From an uncultured Prevotellaceae bacterium (GTDB lineage: Bacteria; Bacteroidota; Bacteroidia; Bacteroidales; Bacteroidaceae): 64,000 nt of DNA. The stretch covers positions 62,001 through 126,000 of the forward strand of contig CACYPF010000011.1 of assembly GCA_902776195.1 (NCBI GenBank). The letters are read 5' to 3'. This document shows positions 26,992-36,529 of this stretch, one piece after another. Each line of letters begins with the position of its first letter. The stretch's first letter is position 1. Position numbers and translations under genes: made by a program. Below the pieces are notes generated by a model, which was given only the letters and a program-made list of their open reading frames with translations, searched no databases and was not told where the DNA came from.

Positions 26992-29613
26992 TTAAGTATG
27001 TAAAAAACCAAGGAATTTCCGGAGTTTTTTATCACGACACAGTTCTCCTATCCACAAGACTAAAGAGGTTGCTCCTATTATCATCACCCAATCTTTCCAA
27101 CATAAAGGAGTCACATTGAACATCCGTCCTCCTAATGAGACGATCAGGATTTGTCCAAAGAACACCAGGAGCGCAATGAATAAGAAACCCTTGCAACCCC
27201 GTAGTATCAATGCACTTCCCCCCGTAGCATAGGCACGGGCATTGAACAGATTCCAGAACTGAAGCATCACAAAGATGGTGAAGAACATACTTTGCTCATA
27301 GAGTGACCACCCATGACGCTCGTAAGTATAAAGCAGGAAGAGGAGAAGGACGAAGAAGGAGCACCCCACCCCGATAATCTGCCATGCCATCGCACGGTTG
27401 ATAATAAAAGCACGACGGTCACGCGGTTTTTCCCTCATCACCGCAGGAGAAGGAGGTAAGGAAGATAATGCCATCGCCGCAAAGGTATCCATAATCAGAT
27501 TGACCCATAACATCTGCGTTACCGTCAATGGGACCTCCGTCCCCATAAAGGCACCTGCCAATACTATCAGACAAGCCGCGACATTTACCGTTAACTGGAA
27601 AAGGATGAAACGCTGGATGTTCCGGTAGAGGGAGCGTCCCCACATCACAGCCCGTCCTATGCTGCTGAAAGAATTATCAATAATAGTAATATCAGAAGCT
27701 TCCTTGGCAACCGATGTACCATCGCCCATGGAGAGTCCCACATGAGCCGCCTTCAGGGCAGGAGCATCATTGGTACCGTCACCAGTGACGGCAACGACCT
27801 GTCCCAACTGCTGTAAAGCGACAACAATCCGTTTCTTGTCCATTGGACGGGCACGGGCTATCACTTTCAAGTCCATCACCCTTTCCAACACCTCCTCATC
27901 CGTTAAGGCAGAGAACTCTGGACCCGTGATTAATTGTTTGTCAGTATCCTCTTCCGTCCACAGTCCCACCTGTCTGGCTATCTCGCAGGCTGTAGCTGCA
28001 GTATCTCCTGTCACGATTTTCACAGCAATACCGGCATTCATACACTCACGGACAGCTGGAGGCACATCCTGACGGACCGGGTCGGAGATAGCCACAACAC
28101 CCAGGAATACCATCTGGTCAGTTATCAGCTGCTGGTTCTCTATCACTTTTTCGCCCTCATCCAATCGCTTGTATGCAAAACCCAGCGTACGCATTCCCTG
28201 TTTCTGGAAAGCAAGGAGTCTTTTCTGTATGCCTGCACGGTTCTCCTCCGACATGACACACTTTCCGTACACAATCTCCGGAGCTCCCTTGACATAAAGG
28301 ATCCTCTCCTGACCTTTCCTGATGACTACCGCCATCAACTTACGCTCTGTAGAGAAGGGCAGCTCTTCCTCATATACCACTTCATCTTTCAATGCCTGGT
28401 AGTCAATGTCCTGGTCATGTAACCACAAGAGTAAAGCTCCCTCTGTCGGATTCCCCAAGACGACAGGATGTCCGCCATCCCTTACTTGCAAGGATGCCGT
28501 CGTGTTAACAGCAATACCTTGACAGACAATATCCTTATTGTCTTGGCTATCCATATCAAAACATGCCTCATAGACATGCATCTGGTTCTGTGTCAGTGTA
28601 CCTGTCTTATCCGTACAAATGACGGTAGCAGCTCCCATGGTCTCACAAGCATGCATCTTCCGCACCAGGTTATTGGTCTTCAGCATTCGACGCATGCTAT
28701 AGGCAAGACTTAGTGTCACAGCCATGGGCAATCCTTCCGGGACAGCGACGACGATCAGTGTCACAGCAATCATGATGGTCTGAAGGACATAAGAGATGAA
28801 AGGAACCCACGCGAAGTCATTATGCACAAAGAACATCAGGACCCTTCCTACAATGACAAGGAAAGCAACCCCATAGCTCATTCTTGCTATCAGCGTCCCT
28901 AACCTGTCCAGTTGCTCATTCAGCGGAGTCTTGACAGTATCGTCAATCCGGGCTGCCTCATATACCTTTCCATTCTCCGTCCTGTCACCCACGGCATGCA
29001 CTTCAAAGACACCATGTCCTTCCATGACCTTGGTACCGCGAAGTACCTGATTGGTGGGGAAGGTAGCCTCCTGGTCGAACTCCTGTTCCTCTACACTTTT
29101 ATGACAAACAGGTTCTCCTGTCAGCGTCGACTCATCGACATTCATGGATACTGCCTCCAAAAGCATACCGTCCGCAGGAATCTCATCACCAGTATTGATT
29201 AAGACGACATCCCCTACTACTATGTCACATTTGGCGACCTGCTGTCTCTGACCATTGCGGATAACCATGACAGGCTCCTCGTCATTCACCTGGTTGAGAA
29301 TGGCAAACTCCCGGTCTGCCTTTACTTCAAACAGAAAAGCCATTCCCGTGGCTAACAGAATGGCTACAAAGATACCAACTGGCTCAAAAAAGACAGTACT
29401 CCCCTCACCCAGTATATAATATTCGTAAAAAGAGATACCTACCGACAACAATCCCGCTACCAATAATATGATGATGAGAGGATCCTTAAACTTTGTCAGG
29501 AAGCGTTTCCATAAAGGAATCTTTTCAGGCTCAGAAAGTATGTTGGCACCGTATCTCTCACGACTCTCCAGTACTTCCGAGTCTGTCAGTCCTGTATAAT
29601 GCTGTTGTTTCAT
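26992..29613 (-). CDS. Calcium-translocating P-type ATPase (PMCA type)
   Basis: An 873-residue P2-type ATPase of the inner membrane. Cation_ATPase_N at residues 1-60 (GLTDSEVLESRERYGAN), A-domain with LTGEPV, phosphorylation site CTDKTGTLTQ, KGAPE in the N-domain, TGDGTNDAPALKAA in the P-domain, and the membrane segment with PEGLPMAVTLSLAY that binds Ca2+. A start at 29613 is chosen over 29643 since TATCTTTG (reverse of 29619-29626) lies between them; the message would have almost no leader. The last ten residues and stop are within a degenerate repeat unit. Confidence 0.92.
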   Translation of the reverse strand: MKQQHYTGLTDSEVLESRERYGANILSEPEKIPLWKRFLTKFKDPLIIILLVAGLLSVGISFYEYYILGEGSTVFFEPVGIFVAILLATGMAFLFEVKADREFAILNQVNDEEPVMVIRNGQRQQVAKCDIVVGDVVLINTGDEIPADGMLLEAVSMNVDESTLTGEPVCHKSVEEQEFDQEATFPTNQVLRGTKVMEGHGVFEVHAVGDRTENGKVYEAARIDDTVKTPLNEQLDRLGTLIARMSYGVAFLVIVGRVLMFFVHNDFAWVPFISYVLQTIMIAVTLIVVAVPEGLPMAVTLSLAYSMRRMLKTNNLVRKMHACETMGAATVICTDKTGTLTQNQMHVYEACFDMDSQDNKDIVCQGIAVNTTASLQVRDGGHPVVLGNPTEGALLLWLHDQDIDYQALKDEVVYEEELPFSTERKLMAVVIRKGQERILYVKGAPEIVYGKCVMSEENRAGIQKRLLAFQKQGMRTLGFAYKRLDEGEKVIENQQLITDQMVFLGVVAISDPVRQDVPPAVRECMNAGIAVKIVTGDTAATACEIARQVGLWTEEDTDKQLITGPEFSALTDEEVLERVMDLKVIARARPMDKKRIVVALQQLGQVVAVTGDGTNDAPALKAAHVGLSMGDGTSVAKEASDITIIDNSFSSIGRAVMWGRSLYRNIQRFILFQLTVNVAACLIVLAGAFMGTEVPLTVTQMLWVNLIMDTFAAMALSSLPPSPAVMREKPRDRRAFIINRAMAWQIIGVGCSFFVLLLFLLYTYERHGWSLYEQSMFFTIFVMLQFWNLFNARAYATGGSALILRGCKGFLFIALLVFFGQILIVSLGGRMFNVTPLCWKDWVMIIGATSLVLWIGELCRDKKLRKFLGFLHT

Positions 29614-29618
29614 GACTG

Positions 29619-29626
29619 CAAAGATA
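29619..29626 (-). promoter_or_regulatory. Promoter -7 box of the P-type ATPase gene
   Basis: TATCTTTG on the minus strand, five bases before ATG. Diverges from TAACTTTG at 29672-29679, which serves the plus-strand DUF4230 genes. Confidence 0.6.
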
Positions 29627-29689
29627 ACTAAAAAAATAAGCATAACTATAGCATTTTGGGATTTTTTTAACTAACTTTGTAGCCGACTG

Positions 29690-30370
29690 ATGAAAGAAAT
29701 GAAAAAATACACTCTGATACTTTCCCTTCTGCTTTGCCTCACCGCATGCCATCATGAGAAGCAAGCAGAGACACCGCCTCCCCCCGTGGATACCTTGTCT
29801 GTTCTTGTAACACAAATCCAGCAATGCTCCCGTATCTATACGACGGCATACCAGATTCACAAGGTAGTGACTCATGATGACGTCATCCGGCTAAAGGGGA
29901 GTTTCCTTGCTCAGAGTTTCAATATCAAGATGCCTTTGGGCGACCGCAAGATTGCCATCCCTATAGATGCGACGCTGAAAGCGTATATAGATATGAGTCA
30001 GTTCTCCCAAAGCAATGTGGAGAAAGAAAACGGGAAAATCATCATCACGTTGCCCGATCCGCAGGTAGTGATGACCAGTTCCAGAATAGACCAGAAGAAT
30101 ATCAAGGAATATGTCGGACTGGTACGTTCCCACTTTACCGACGCTGAAATGTCAAACTATGAGCAGCAAGGTCGTGCCGCTATCATTGAGAGTATTCCGC
30201 AATTAGGTATCATCCCCACTGCCCAGGAGAATGCCGCTCGTGTCTTAGTTCCCTTAATCACCCAGATGGGCTATCGGGAAGAGGACATCATTATCCAGTT
30301 CCGTAAGGAGTATGGGGTACGCGACATCCAGTCACTGATTAATATGGATATTGAAAATGCAAAGAAGTAA
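29690..30370 (+). CDS. DUF4230 lipoprotein
   Basis: 226 residues with a lipoprotein signal (KKYTLILSLLLCLTAC, lipobox LTAC). The rest fits DUF4230: IYTTAYQIHKVV, LGDRKIAIPIDATLKAYIDMSQ, NIEVTLP-like IIITLPDPQVV, and a long helical part. Function unknown. Start may be 29690 or the ATG at 29699. Overlaps the following DUF4230 gene, so two paralogues are translated together. Confidence 0.8.
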   Translation: MKEMKKYTLILSLLLCLTACHHEKQAETPPPPVDTLSVLVTQIQQCSRIYTTAYQIHKVVTHDDVIRLKGSFLAQSFNIKMPLGDRKIAIPIDATLKAYIDMSQFSQSNVEKENGKIIITLPDPQVVMTSSRIDQKNIKEYVGLVRSHFTDAEMSNYEQQGRAAIIESIPQLGIIPTAQENAARVLVPLITQMGYREEDIIIQFRKEYGVRDIQSLINMDIENAKK

Positions 30371-30947
30371 TAAGATTATACTGACGTTATATGCTGTCGG
30401 CATCATCCTGACAGTGGTGGTGCTTGCCTGGATATTCAACAGTGTGAAGACGAGCAGTCTTGAGATAGGAGCCGACCAGCAGATTGATATCACCCCAGAG
30501 CAGATCCAGAGTATCAAGGAGATCGGGGAATGGGAATTCCTTTCTATCAGTGATGAGGAGATGGTTGACACGACTCGTCACGGACTATTCAGTGACGACC
30601 ACTTAGTCAGGATCTATTATGGTACGTTACGGTTGGGCATCAACCTCAAACAAGTGAGGACGGGGTGGATCGTTCCCAGTGGTGACTCTCTGTCTATTAC
30701 CCTTCCAAAAGTGGGGCTGCTCGACCGGGATTTCATTGACGAGGCTCGTACCAAAAGTTTCTATGAGAACGGCAACTGGGCTCCGAAAGACCGTGAGGCA
30801 TTACTTCAAAGAGCCTATCAACGGATGCTGCGACGGTGTCTGACTCCCCAGAATATCGAAAATGCCAAGCAAAACGGCAATGCACAGGTCAGACAAGTGC
30901 TGCAGGGCATGGGCTTCAAACACGTCAACATACAATACGAAGACTAG
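30357..30947 (+). CDS. DUF4230 protein, membrane-anchored
   Basis: 196 residues beginning MQRSNKIILTLYAV, with one N-terminal membrane helix (about residues 7-27) and a DUF4230-like body (EWEFLSISDEEMVDTTRHG, YYGTLRLGINL, ITLPKVGLLDRDFID). Overlaps the previous gene by 14 bases and is followed four bases later by the symporter start. Tandem DUF4230 pairs are common in Bacteroidales; role unknown. Confidence 0.8.
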   Translation: MQRSNKIILTLYAVGIILTVVVLAWIFNSVKTSSLEIGADQQIDITPEQIQSIKEIGEWEFLSISDEEMVDTTRHGLFSDDHLVRIYYGTLRLGINLKQVRTGWIVPSGDSLSITLPKVGLLDRDFIDEARTKSFYENGNWAPKDREALLQRAYQRMLRRCLTPQNIENAKQNGNAQVRQVLQGMGFKHVNIQYED

Positions 30948-30951
30948 GCAA

Positions 30952-32331
30952 ATGGAAATTCTTAATCAATTCTTTAGTGATTTAAGCGGGCTGCTATGGG
31001 GCTGGCCGATGATTATCCTTCTGCTGGGCACCCATATTTACCTGACAATTGTCCTTCGGTTCCCCCAGCGATATATCTTTAAGGCAGTACGGCTGTCTGT
31101 GAAGCGAGACAAGGAGGCGACAGGTGACGTGTCTCAGTTTGCCTCTCTTGCCACAGCCTTGGCGGCTACCATAGGGACAGGCAACATTATCGGTGTGGCG
31201 ACAGCCATCGCGTTAGGAGGACCCGGTGCCGTCTTATGGTGCTGGCTGACGGGAGTCTTTGGTATCTCCACCAAATATGCTGAGGGACTCCTTGCTATTA
31301 AATACAGGAAGAAGAAACCTGATGGCAAGATCATCGGAGGACCGATGTTCGCCCTGGAATATGGGTTAGGATGGAAATGGCTCGCCGTCTTATTCGCCCT
31401 GTTCACCGCCATCGCCTCTTTCGGCATAGGAAACACCGTACAGGCGAATGCCATTGCCACCTTGACCAAAGAGACCTATCATCTCTCTCCTTATATCACT
31501 GGAGCCTTTGTCTGTGCACTGACCGGCTCTGTTGTCTTGGGAGGTGTTAAGAGTATTGCCCGTGTTTGTTCGATGCTGGTTCCTTTCATGGCACTGTGCT
31601 ATGTGGCAGGCTGTATATATATAATAGGTGTCAACGCCGACTATGTCCTGCCTGCCATCAAACTCATCTGTGTCTCAGCCTTCACTCCTCAGGCTGCCGG
31701 TGGCGGTTTCATCGGTACTACCGTGATGATGGCGGCACGCTTTGGTATTGCCCGTGGCTTATTCAGCAACGAGTCGGGACTGGGTTCCGCACCCATCGTT
31801 GCCGCTGCCGCCCAGACCCGTAATCCTGTTCGTCAGGCATTGGTATCCAGCAGTGGTACTTTCTGGGATACTGTCGTGATCTGTGCCATGACAGGTATCG
31901 TGATTGTCAGCAGTGTCCTTGCCTATCCAGACATCACCTTTGACAACGGTGCCGTCCTGACCAAGGTTGCTTTCTCGAAGATTCCGGTAGTCGGTACCCC
32001 TATTCTGACACTCGGGCTGTTGACATTCGCCTTCTCCACCATATTGGGATGGTGCTATTATGGAGAGAAAGCCGTGGAATATCTGAAAGGAAGGAAGTGG
32101 GTCCTCTGCTACCGTATCCTGTATATTGCCGCTGTCTTCTTAGGAAGCATCATGAACCTGAGCATTGTATGGAATATCGCCGACTGCATGAATGCCCTCA
32201 TGGCGATACCTAACCTGATATCGCTGATAGCCCTTAGTGGTATCATCGTTCATGAGACGCGAAAATACCTTTGGCGTGAAAGACTTGACAGGAGTGATGA
32301 GGACGAATTCCTAATGGAGCGGGAGAATTAG
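30952..32331 (+). CDS. Alanine/glycine:cation symporter (AGCS family)
   Basis: A 459-residue inner-membrane Na+ or H+ coupled amino acid carrier. About ten hydrophobic segments; AGCS signatures ATIGTGNIIGVATAIALGGPGAVLW, GGPMFALEYGLG and ARGLFSNESGLGSAPIVAAAAQT are split across the expected places. The start at 30952 follows the DUF4230 stop by four bases. The 3' end overlaps the convergent histidine kinase gene by 21 bases. Confidence 0.92.
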   Translation: MEILNQFFSDLSGLLWGWPMIILLLGTHIYLTIVLRFPQRYIFKAVRLSVKRDKEATGDVSQFASLATALAATIGTGNIIGVATAIALGGPGAVLWCWLTGVFGISTKYAEGLLAIKYRKKKPDGKIIGGPMFALEYGLGWKWLAVLFALFTAIASFGIGNTVQANAIATLTKETYHLSPYITGAFVCALTGSVVLGGVKSIARVCSMLVPFMALCYVAGCIYIIGVNADYVLPAIKLICVSAFTPQAAGGGFIGTTVMMAARFGIARGLFSNESGLGSAPIVAAAAQTRNPVRQALVSSSGTFWDTVVICAMTGIVIVSSVLAYPDITFDNGAVLTKVAFSKIPVVGTPILTLGLLTFAFSTILGWCYYGEKAVEYLKGRKWVLCYRILYIAAVFLGSIMNLSIVWNIADCMNALMAIPNLISLIALSGIIVHETRKYLWRERLDRSDEDEFLMEREN

Positions 32332-33102
32332 GACAAAGCGGGTTCCCCGGCGAGCATAGCGCTCATCCATTCGGAGTGTACCTCCCATTTTCTGGGCTAC
32401 ACGCTGACAGATACTCAGGTCAAGCTCTGCCTCATCATTCATATCCTCAGGATCCTCAAACCATGTAAACAACTTGCTTACACGATTCTGCGGAACACCA
32501 TTACCCGTATCTTCCACAAAGATGGTCAGACAGTCTGTATTCTCACTGGTATTACAACCCACGATTACTTCACCGGCTTCCGTGAAACGGCAAGCGTTCA
32601 GTATCAGCTTGTTGAGAACCAGCTCCACCAGATGGCGGTCATTCTTCACAAAGAACTCATCACTCAGTTCCCTTTTGAAGTTCAGTTTCACTGCCTGACG
32701 GTGATAGATACTGTACATATTAGCTTCCAGACAACGACGGCAGAGAGCATTCGGACTAAACGACTCGATATGGAACTGATGCCCCTCATGTCCACATTCC
32801 GTAAACATGAGTATCTCATCCATCAAGGTATCTATCAGGTCAGCGTTATAATTCAGCTGCTCACGGATGTCACGCTTCTCGTTCTTGGAGAGGTAAAGGT
32901 CTTCTTTTCCGATGACATCCGCCAATCCTGTCATCGCCTTCAAAGGAGTACGTATCTCATGATGAATATTATTCAGGAAGGCCTTCTTCATCTTTTCAGA
33001 CTTAGAAGTCTCACACAGTCTTTCTCTCAGCGTCTTGATGCACCACAAGCTGTAAGCCAGTGCTATCAATAGAATAATCCCTAATATGATAAATATCAAC
33101 AT
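32311..33102 (-). CDS. Short sensor histidine kinase without sensor domain
   Basis: 263 residues: one membrane helix (3-22), H-box NNIHHEIRTPLKAM with the phospho-accepting His near residue 48, N-box ILNACRFTEAG and G1 box VEDTGNGVP. There is no extracytoplasmic or PAS domain and no response regulator beside it. The GLG-like G2 box is weak (LDLSICQRVAQKMGG). Promoter TATATTTG on the minus strand at 33142-33135 and an AAGGAGGG ribosome site before ATG. Partner regulator unknown. Confidence 0.85.
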   Translation of the reverse strand: MLIFIILGIILLIALAYSLWCIKTLRERLCETSKSEKMKKAFLNNIHHEIRTPLKAMTGLADVIGKEDLYLSKNEKRDIREQLNYNADLIDTLMDEILMFTECGHEGHQFHIESFSPNALCRRCLEANMYSIYHRQAVKLNFKRELSDEFFVKNDRHLVELVLNKLILNACRFTEAGEVIVGCNTSENTDCLTIFVEDTGNGVPQNRVSKLFTWFEDPEDMNDEAELDLSICQRVAQKMGGTLRMDERYARRGTRFVLILPLH

Positions 33103-33193
33103 ATTTTAATCCCTCCTTGTTCTTTTCTTCGCTGCAAATATATAGATTATTCCACAACAATCCAAATTTTTCCATCAATTTCCTTTAAAAAAA

Positions 33194-33856
33194 CTAAAAT
33201 ATCTTAACAACGGTCAAGTGTCCATCATCCACTTTAAAATGAATCTCCTTGCCTGCGAAAGGCATTCCATATTCCCGCTGGGCATCAGCATGATAATGGG
33301 GACGGGGGTCTAAGGAGAGTATCTCCTCAATGACCTGCCACTGCTCCTCATCGTAGCAAGGACGGAGATTCTCGGGGATCATCACCTGCAGCCGCTGCCA
33401 CTGATGACTATCCGTAAAACCGCCACGTGCCTCCGGATGACTGTCAACATAAGGGAGATAGGGCTTGATATCGTAAATCGGAGTACCATCCATCAGGTCT
33501 GCTCCCAACACCTCTATACTGGGAATCTCCGGATGAACGGCGAGAATACGGACAGACGACAGTCCAAGGTTGTTGGGACGGAAGGGAGAGCGTGTTGCCC
33601 ACACCCCCATCCGTTCGTTACCTCCCAGCAAGGGAGGACGCACGGTGGCATGTTTCTCCGCTTCCACATTCTCTGAGAATCCCCATATCAGCCACAGATA
33701 ATCGTAATCTTCCAAGCCTTTCAATGCTTCCGACTGTGCATAAGCCTTGGTGAAAATGACAGTACCTGTCACTTCCTTGACGATACCACTCTGCCGCGGA
33801 ATGCCGAACTTCGACGTAAAGGGCGATTGGAAATGGGCTATCGGCTCTATATTCAT
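33194..33856 (-). CDS. trmO: tRNA (adenine(37)-N6)-methyltransferase
   Basis: TsaA/TrmO family: methylates t6A37 of certain tRNAs using SAM. 220 residues; N-terminal beta-barrel with FGIPRQSG, the signature DYDYLWLIWGFSEN, and MGVWATRSPFRPNNLGLS, then DLMDGTPIYDIKPYLPYVD. ATG at 33856 is preferred to 33871 as the family starts with IEPIAHF. Monocistronic. Confidence 0.92.
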   Translation of the reverse strand: MNIEPIAHFQSPFTSKFGIPRQSGIVKEVTGTVIFTKAYAQSEALKGLEDYDYLWLIWGFSENVEAEKHATVRPPLLGGNERMGVWATRSPFRPNNLGLSSVRILAVHPEIPSIEVLGADLMDGTPIYDIKPYLPYVDSHPEARGGFTDSHQWQRLQVMIPENLRPCYDEEQWQVIEEILSLDPRPHYHADAQREYGMPFAGKEIHFKVDDGHLTVVKIF

Positions 33857-33912
33857 GGTGCGAAGATACAAATAATTCTGTTAAAAGCCAAGTGACACAA
33901 TATAAAATAACA

Positions 33913-33943
33913 CAGCGGACAGAATTTCACATCCCATCCGCTG
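33913..33943 (-). terminator. Possible terminator after the pectate lyase gene
   Basis: Seven-base stem CAGCGGA / TCCGCTG with a 17-base loop, followed on the minus strand by TGTTATTTTATATTG. Long loop, so only a tentative call. Confidence 0.4.
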
Positions 33944-34001
33944 CCGATTTGAATTAGTAGTTGTTGTTTTCAGTGTTTTATATCTTTACTCTTGCGTTAA
34001 A

Positions 34002-35930
34002 TTATTCACCACCAGTCTCTCCAAAGAAGCCTACGAGAGAAGACTTATAGTTGTCGAGCAGAGCACCAAGAGTCGTGTCATAAGCGGAATCATCATTATC
34101 ACTACCCACATTATCCTTGAAGGTATAAGTGATGTCGCCATGATTCAGGCGACCAGCACCGTAGAAGCCTGTTACGACAACAGGAACATCCTCAGCAGCC
34201 ACAGCCTCATACTCATACATCAGTTCCTTATCAGAATCGAAGTTATTATATTTGGTGCCACCCTGTTTTGTAACCTCGGTCTCCGGCACCTTTGTGTCAC
34301 GGGTAGCCGTCTCATAGGCATCATAGCCTGTTGTAGCGTCCGGGTTGTTCTGTGTATAGTAACTGAAGTTCTTCGTTGTCTTGTCGAAGTAGTTGCCGAA
34401 GGATTTGATCATACCACCATTCTCTCCGGAGAACGTGCCAGATCCCTTAGCGTCAGTACCCTGCAACGAAGAGAGGACAGGCTTCTTAGTCTTCAGGAAG
34501 TAGTTGTTCTCCACGAAGACACTGGCACCAGTGGTAGCACCCACACCATACTTAGCGACATTGTCGAAGTAGTTGTTCCAAACATGGACACTCATCGTAC
34601 GGACACGAGGATGACGGGAGTCTGAGTGGTCGAACCAGTTATGGTCGTAGCTGATATAGTTAGGACCTGACTCTTTCTTCATACCAAACATGTTCGTCTT
34701 ACCAGTATCCCAGAAGCGGTTATAAGATACGGTCACATATTTTGAGTTTGTCTTCACATCAGTGGCACCATCACCCTTGGCATGGTCGCCAGAACCAGAC
34801 TTTCCATAGAACTGGTCTGTATGATGAACCCAGATGTTTGAGTTGTCTGTATCGAGAGAGATACCATCGTCCATGCAGCGCATGATACCGATATTACGGA
34901 ACTCCACGCCCTTGGCATTACGTACCAGGAAGCCGAAGCCACGGAGTGTAGCATCATCACCGACACCTTCGATGGTGATATTCAGCTCGCTATCCGCATT
35001 CTTTCCTTTGATCTGCAGCCCCTCCTCACTACTGCTCATACCGTCAAGGTCGTCTTTCTCCACCAGTCCGATGAAGCGGAAGGTGATAGGAGTCTTGTCG
35101 TAACCTTTCTGATAAGCATCAATGATCGTCTGGATACCAGTACACTTTGTCGTACTACCCTTGCTGTTGGTAACCACGTCTGTTTCTATCTTCGCAGCGG
35201 TATTCTTGGTGACATACATCACTTTACCGTTAGCTTTCAGTGTTCCGTCATTGTCATAAGCACCAGGAGCATAACCATTCATAAAGGCGAAGCCCTGACG
35301 GCTGTAGCCCTTCACTACAAGACCTTTCGCCTCATTGGCAGCAGCAGTATTCTCCTTACCGGCCTCATCGACAGGCACCACCTTGATGGCATAGTCGCTA
35401 CCCTTCACCAAGCCCAGCACATCAGCACGACCATAGGAGCCATAGTTACGCACCAGCTCCTTGTCGATTATCTTATAGTCGGAATAATTTCCACCTTTTA
35501 TATATACATGATAGGTCTTGGCACCTGTGAATGGCTCAAACTTCACGTAGGCAGACTCCAACCAGCCTTTCGCCTCGGTGATCTTCACCTTGCCGTCCAC
35601 GTTGACAACAGTACCGGACTGACCATTATCTGCCTTATTGAATACAATTCCTGTCACCTGATTGTCATAGGTGTCGTCTCCAGCCTGTTGTCTGACAATC
35701 ACCTTGTTATCATCAGCAAACCCTATCTCACTGACTGCACTGGTGTTGTAATACCTCTTCACACCATCACTCAGGGTCAGCACCACCTGGTTGACGGAAG
35801 AGTTGGCTGAGGTGGAATAGTCTGAGGATGTATCATTGACAGACCCGGAGTCCCACGACTGTGCCTCCACATTCATGCTTAGTCCCATCATCAGGACAAG
35901 TAGTGTAAAAACAGATGTTAGTCTTTTCAT
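34002..35930 (-). CDS. Secreted pectate lyase, polysaccharide lyase family 1
   Basis: A 642-residue pectin-degrading enzyme. Signal peptide ending NVEAQ, an N-terminal region with a DGVKRYYNTSAVSEIGF strand motif (about 50-75), an Fn3-like part (about 110-200) and a right-handed beta-helix. PL1 signatures: GIMRCMDDGISLDTDNSNIWVHH (only roughly the family's Ca2+ region), YNRFWDT, YDHNWFDHSDSRHPRVR (catalytic Arg) and VHVWNNYFDN. It follows a small secreted-protein gene by 21 bases. Confidence 0.9.
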   Translation of the reverse strand: MKRLTSVFTLLVLMMGLSMNVEAQSWDSGSVNDTSSDYSTSANSSVNQVVLTLSDGVKRYYNTSAVSEIGFADDNKVIVRQQAGDDTYDNQVTGIVFNKADNGQSGTVVNVDGKVKITEAKGWLESAYVKFEPFTGAKTYHVYIKGGNYSDYKIIDKELVRNYGSYGRADVLGLVKGSDYAIKVVPVDEAGKENTAAANEAKGLVVKGYSRQGFAFMNGYAPGAYDNDGTLKANGKVMYVTKNTAAKIETDVVTNSKGSTTKCTGIQTIIDAYQKGYDKTPITFRFIGLVEKDDLDGMSSSEEGLQIKGKNADSELNITIEGVGDDATLRGFGFLVRNAKGVEFRNIGIMRCMDDGISLDTDNSNIWVHHTDQFYGKSGSGDHAKGDGATDVKTNSKYVTVSYNRFWDTGKTNMFGMKKESGPNYISYDHNWFDHSDSRHPRVRTMSVHVWNNYFDNVAKYGVGATTGASVFVENNYFLKTKKPVLSSLQGTDAKGSGTFSGENGGMIKSFGNYFDKTTKNFSYYTQNNPDATTGYDAYETATRDTKVPETEVTKQGGTKYNNFDSDKELMYEYEAVAAEDVPVVVTGFYGAGRLNHGDITYTFKDNVGSDNDDSAYDTTLGALLDNYKSSLVGFFGETGGE

Positions 35931-35951
35931 AGCTTGTTCTCCTCCTTGCCT

Positions 35952-36296
35952 TTACTTGATAATCACTTTCTTGTTACCGACGATGTAGAGACCTTTCTTC
36001 AGGCCCTCAACACCTTTACCCATATACTGACCTTGCAGACTGTAAACAGCGTCATCCTTCAGAGCCTCGACCTGGCGGAGAGTGCTGATATCTGTGGCGT
36101 TAGAGAAATCAATCTCAACAGTCTCCATATCTTTTGCCGAAGAGGTCGTACCATTTTTGTAGTACAGGATCACATTATCACCCTCGAAGGTAATCTTAAC
36201 GAGCTGCGTCACATCAATCTTCTCAGGCTCTGTCCCCTCTGCCCTCACCGCCATTGACAGCAGAAACACTCCACACAAAAGTAAAAGTTTCTTCAT
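35952..36296 (-). CDS. Small secreted protein paired with pectate lyase
   Basis: 114 residues with signal peptide MKKLLLLCGVFLLSMAVRAEG. It contains one EGDNVILYYKNGT ... METVEIDF motif similar to the N-terminal segment of the adjoining lyase, and ends with LKKGLYIVGNKKVIIK, the short C-terminal tail of many secreted Prevotella proteins. It looks like a shortened accessory version of the lyase's non-catalytic ends. Function not known. Promoter TAATTTTG on the minus strand at 36335-36328. Confidence 0.7.
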   Translation of the reverse strand: MKKLLLLCGVFLLSMAVRAEGTEPEKIDVTQLVKITFEGDNVILYYKNGTTSSAKDMETVEIDFSNATDISTLRQVEALKDDAVYSLQGQYMGKGVEGLKKGLYIVGNKKVIIK

Positions 36297-36327
36297 TTCT
36301 TTTCGCTCTTAGTTATTTTACTGAGTG

Positions 36328-36335
36328 CAAAATTA
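36328..36335 (-). promoter_or_regulatory. Promoter -7 box of the pectate lyase operon
   Basis: TAATTTTG read on the minus strand, 31 bases before the ATG at 36296. A perfect ten-base palindrome GTTTGCAAAC (36387-36396) lies about 50 bases upstream and might be an operator. Confidence 0.6.
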
Positions 36336-36529
36336 CTAATAATCAGGTATATTCCATCATGTCTTATACCATTATTCACCGTAAACGTTTGCAAACATCA
36401 TTCTATTACGAGAACTTTTGAAGGAATATTTTACCCTTTTATCTTTTGTTTCGTTTTTTTGCGCTATCTTTGCACACATAATTCATAATAAAAATAATGA
36501 AGGTAGGAAACTGTTGAAGTAAAACAATC

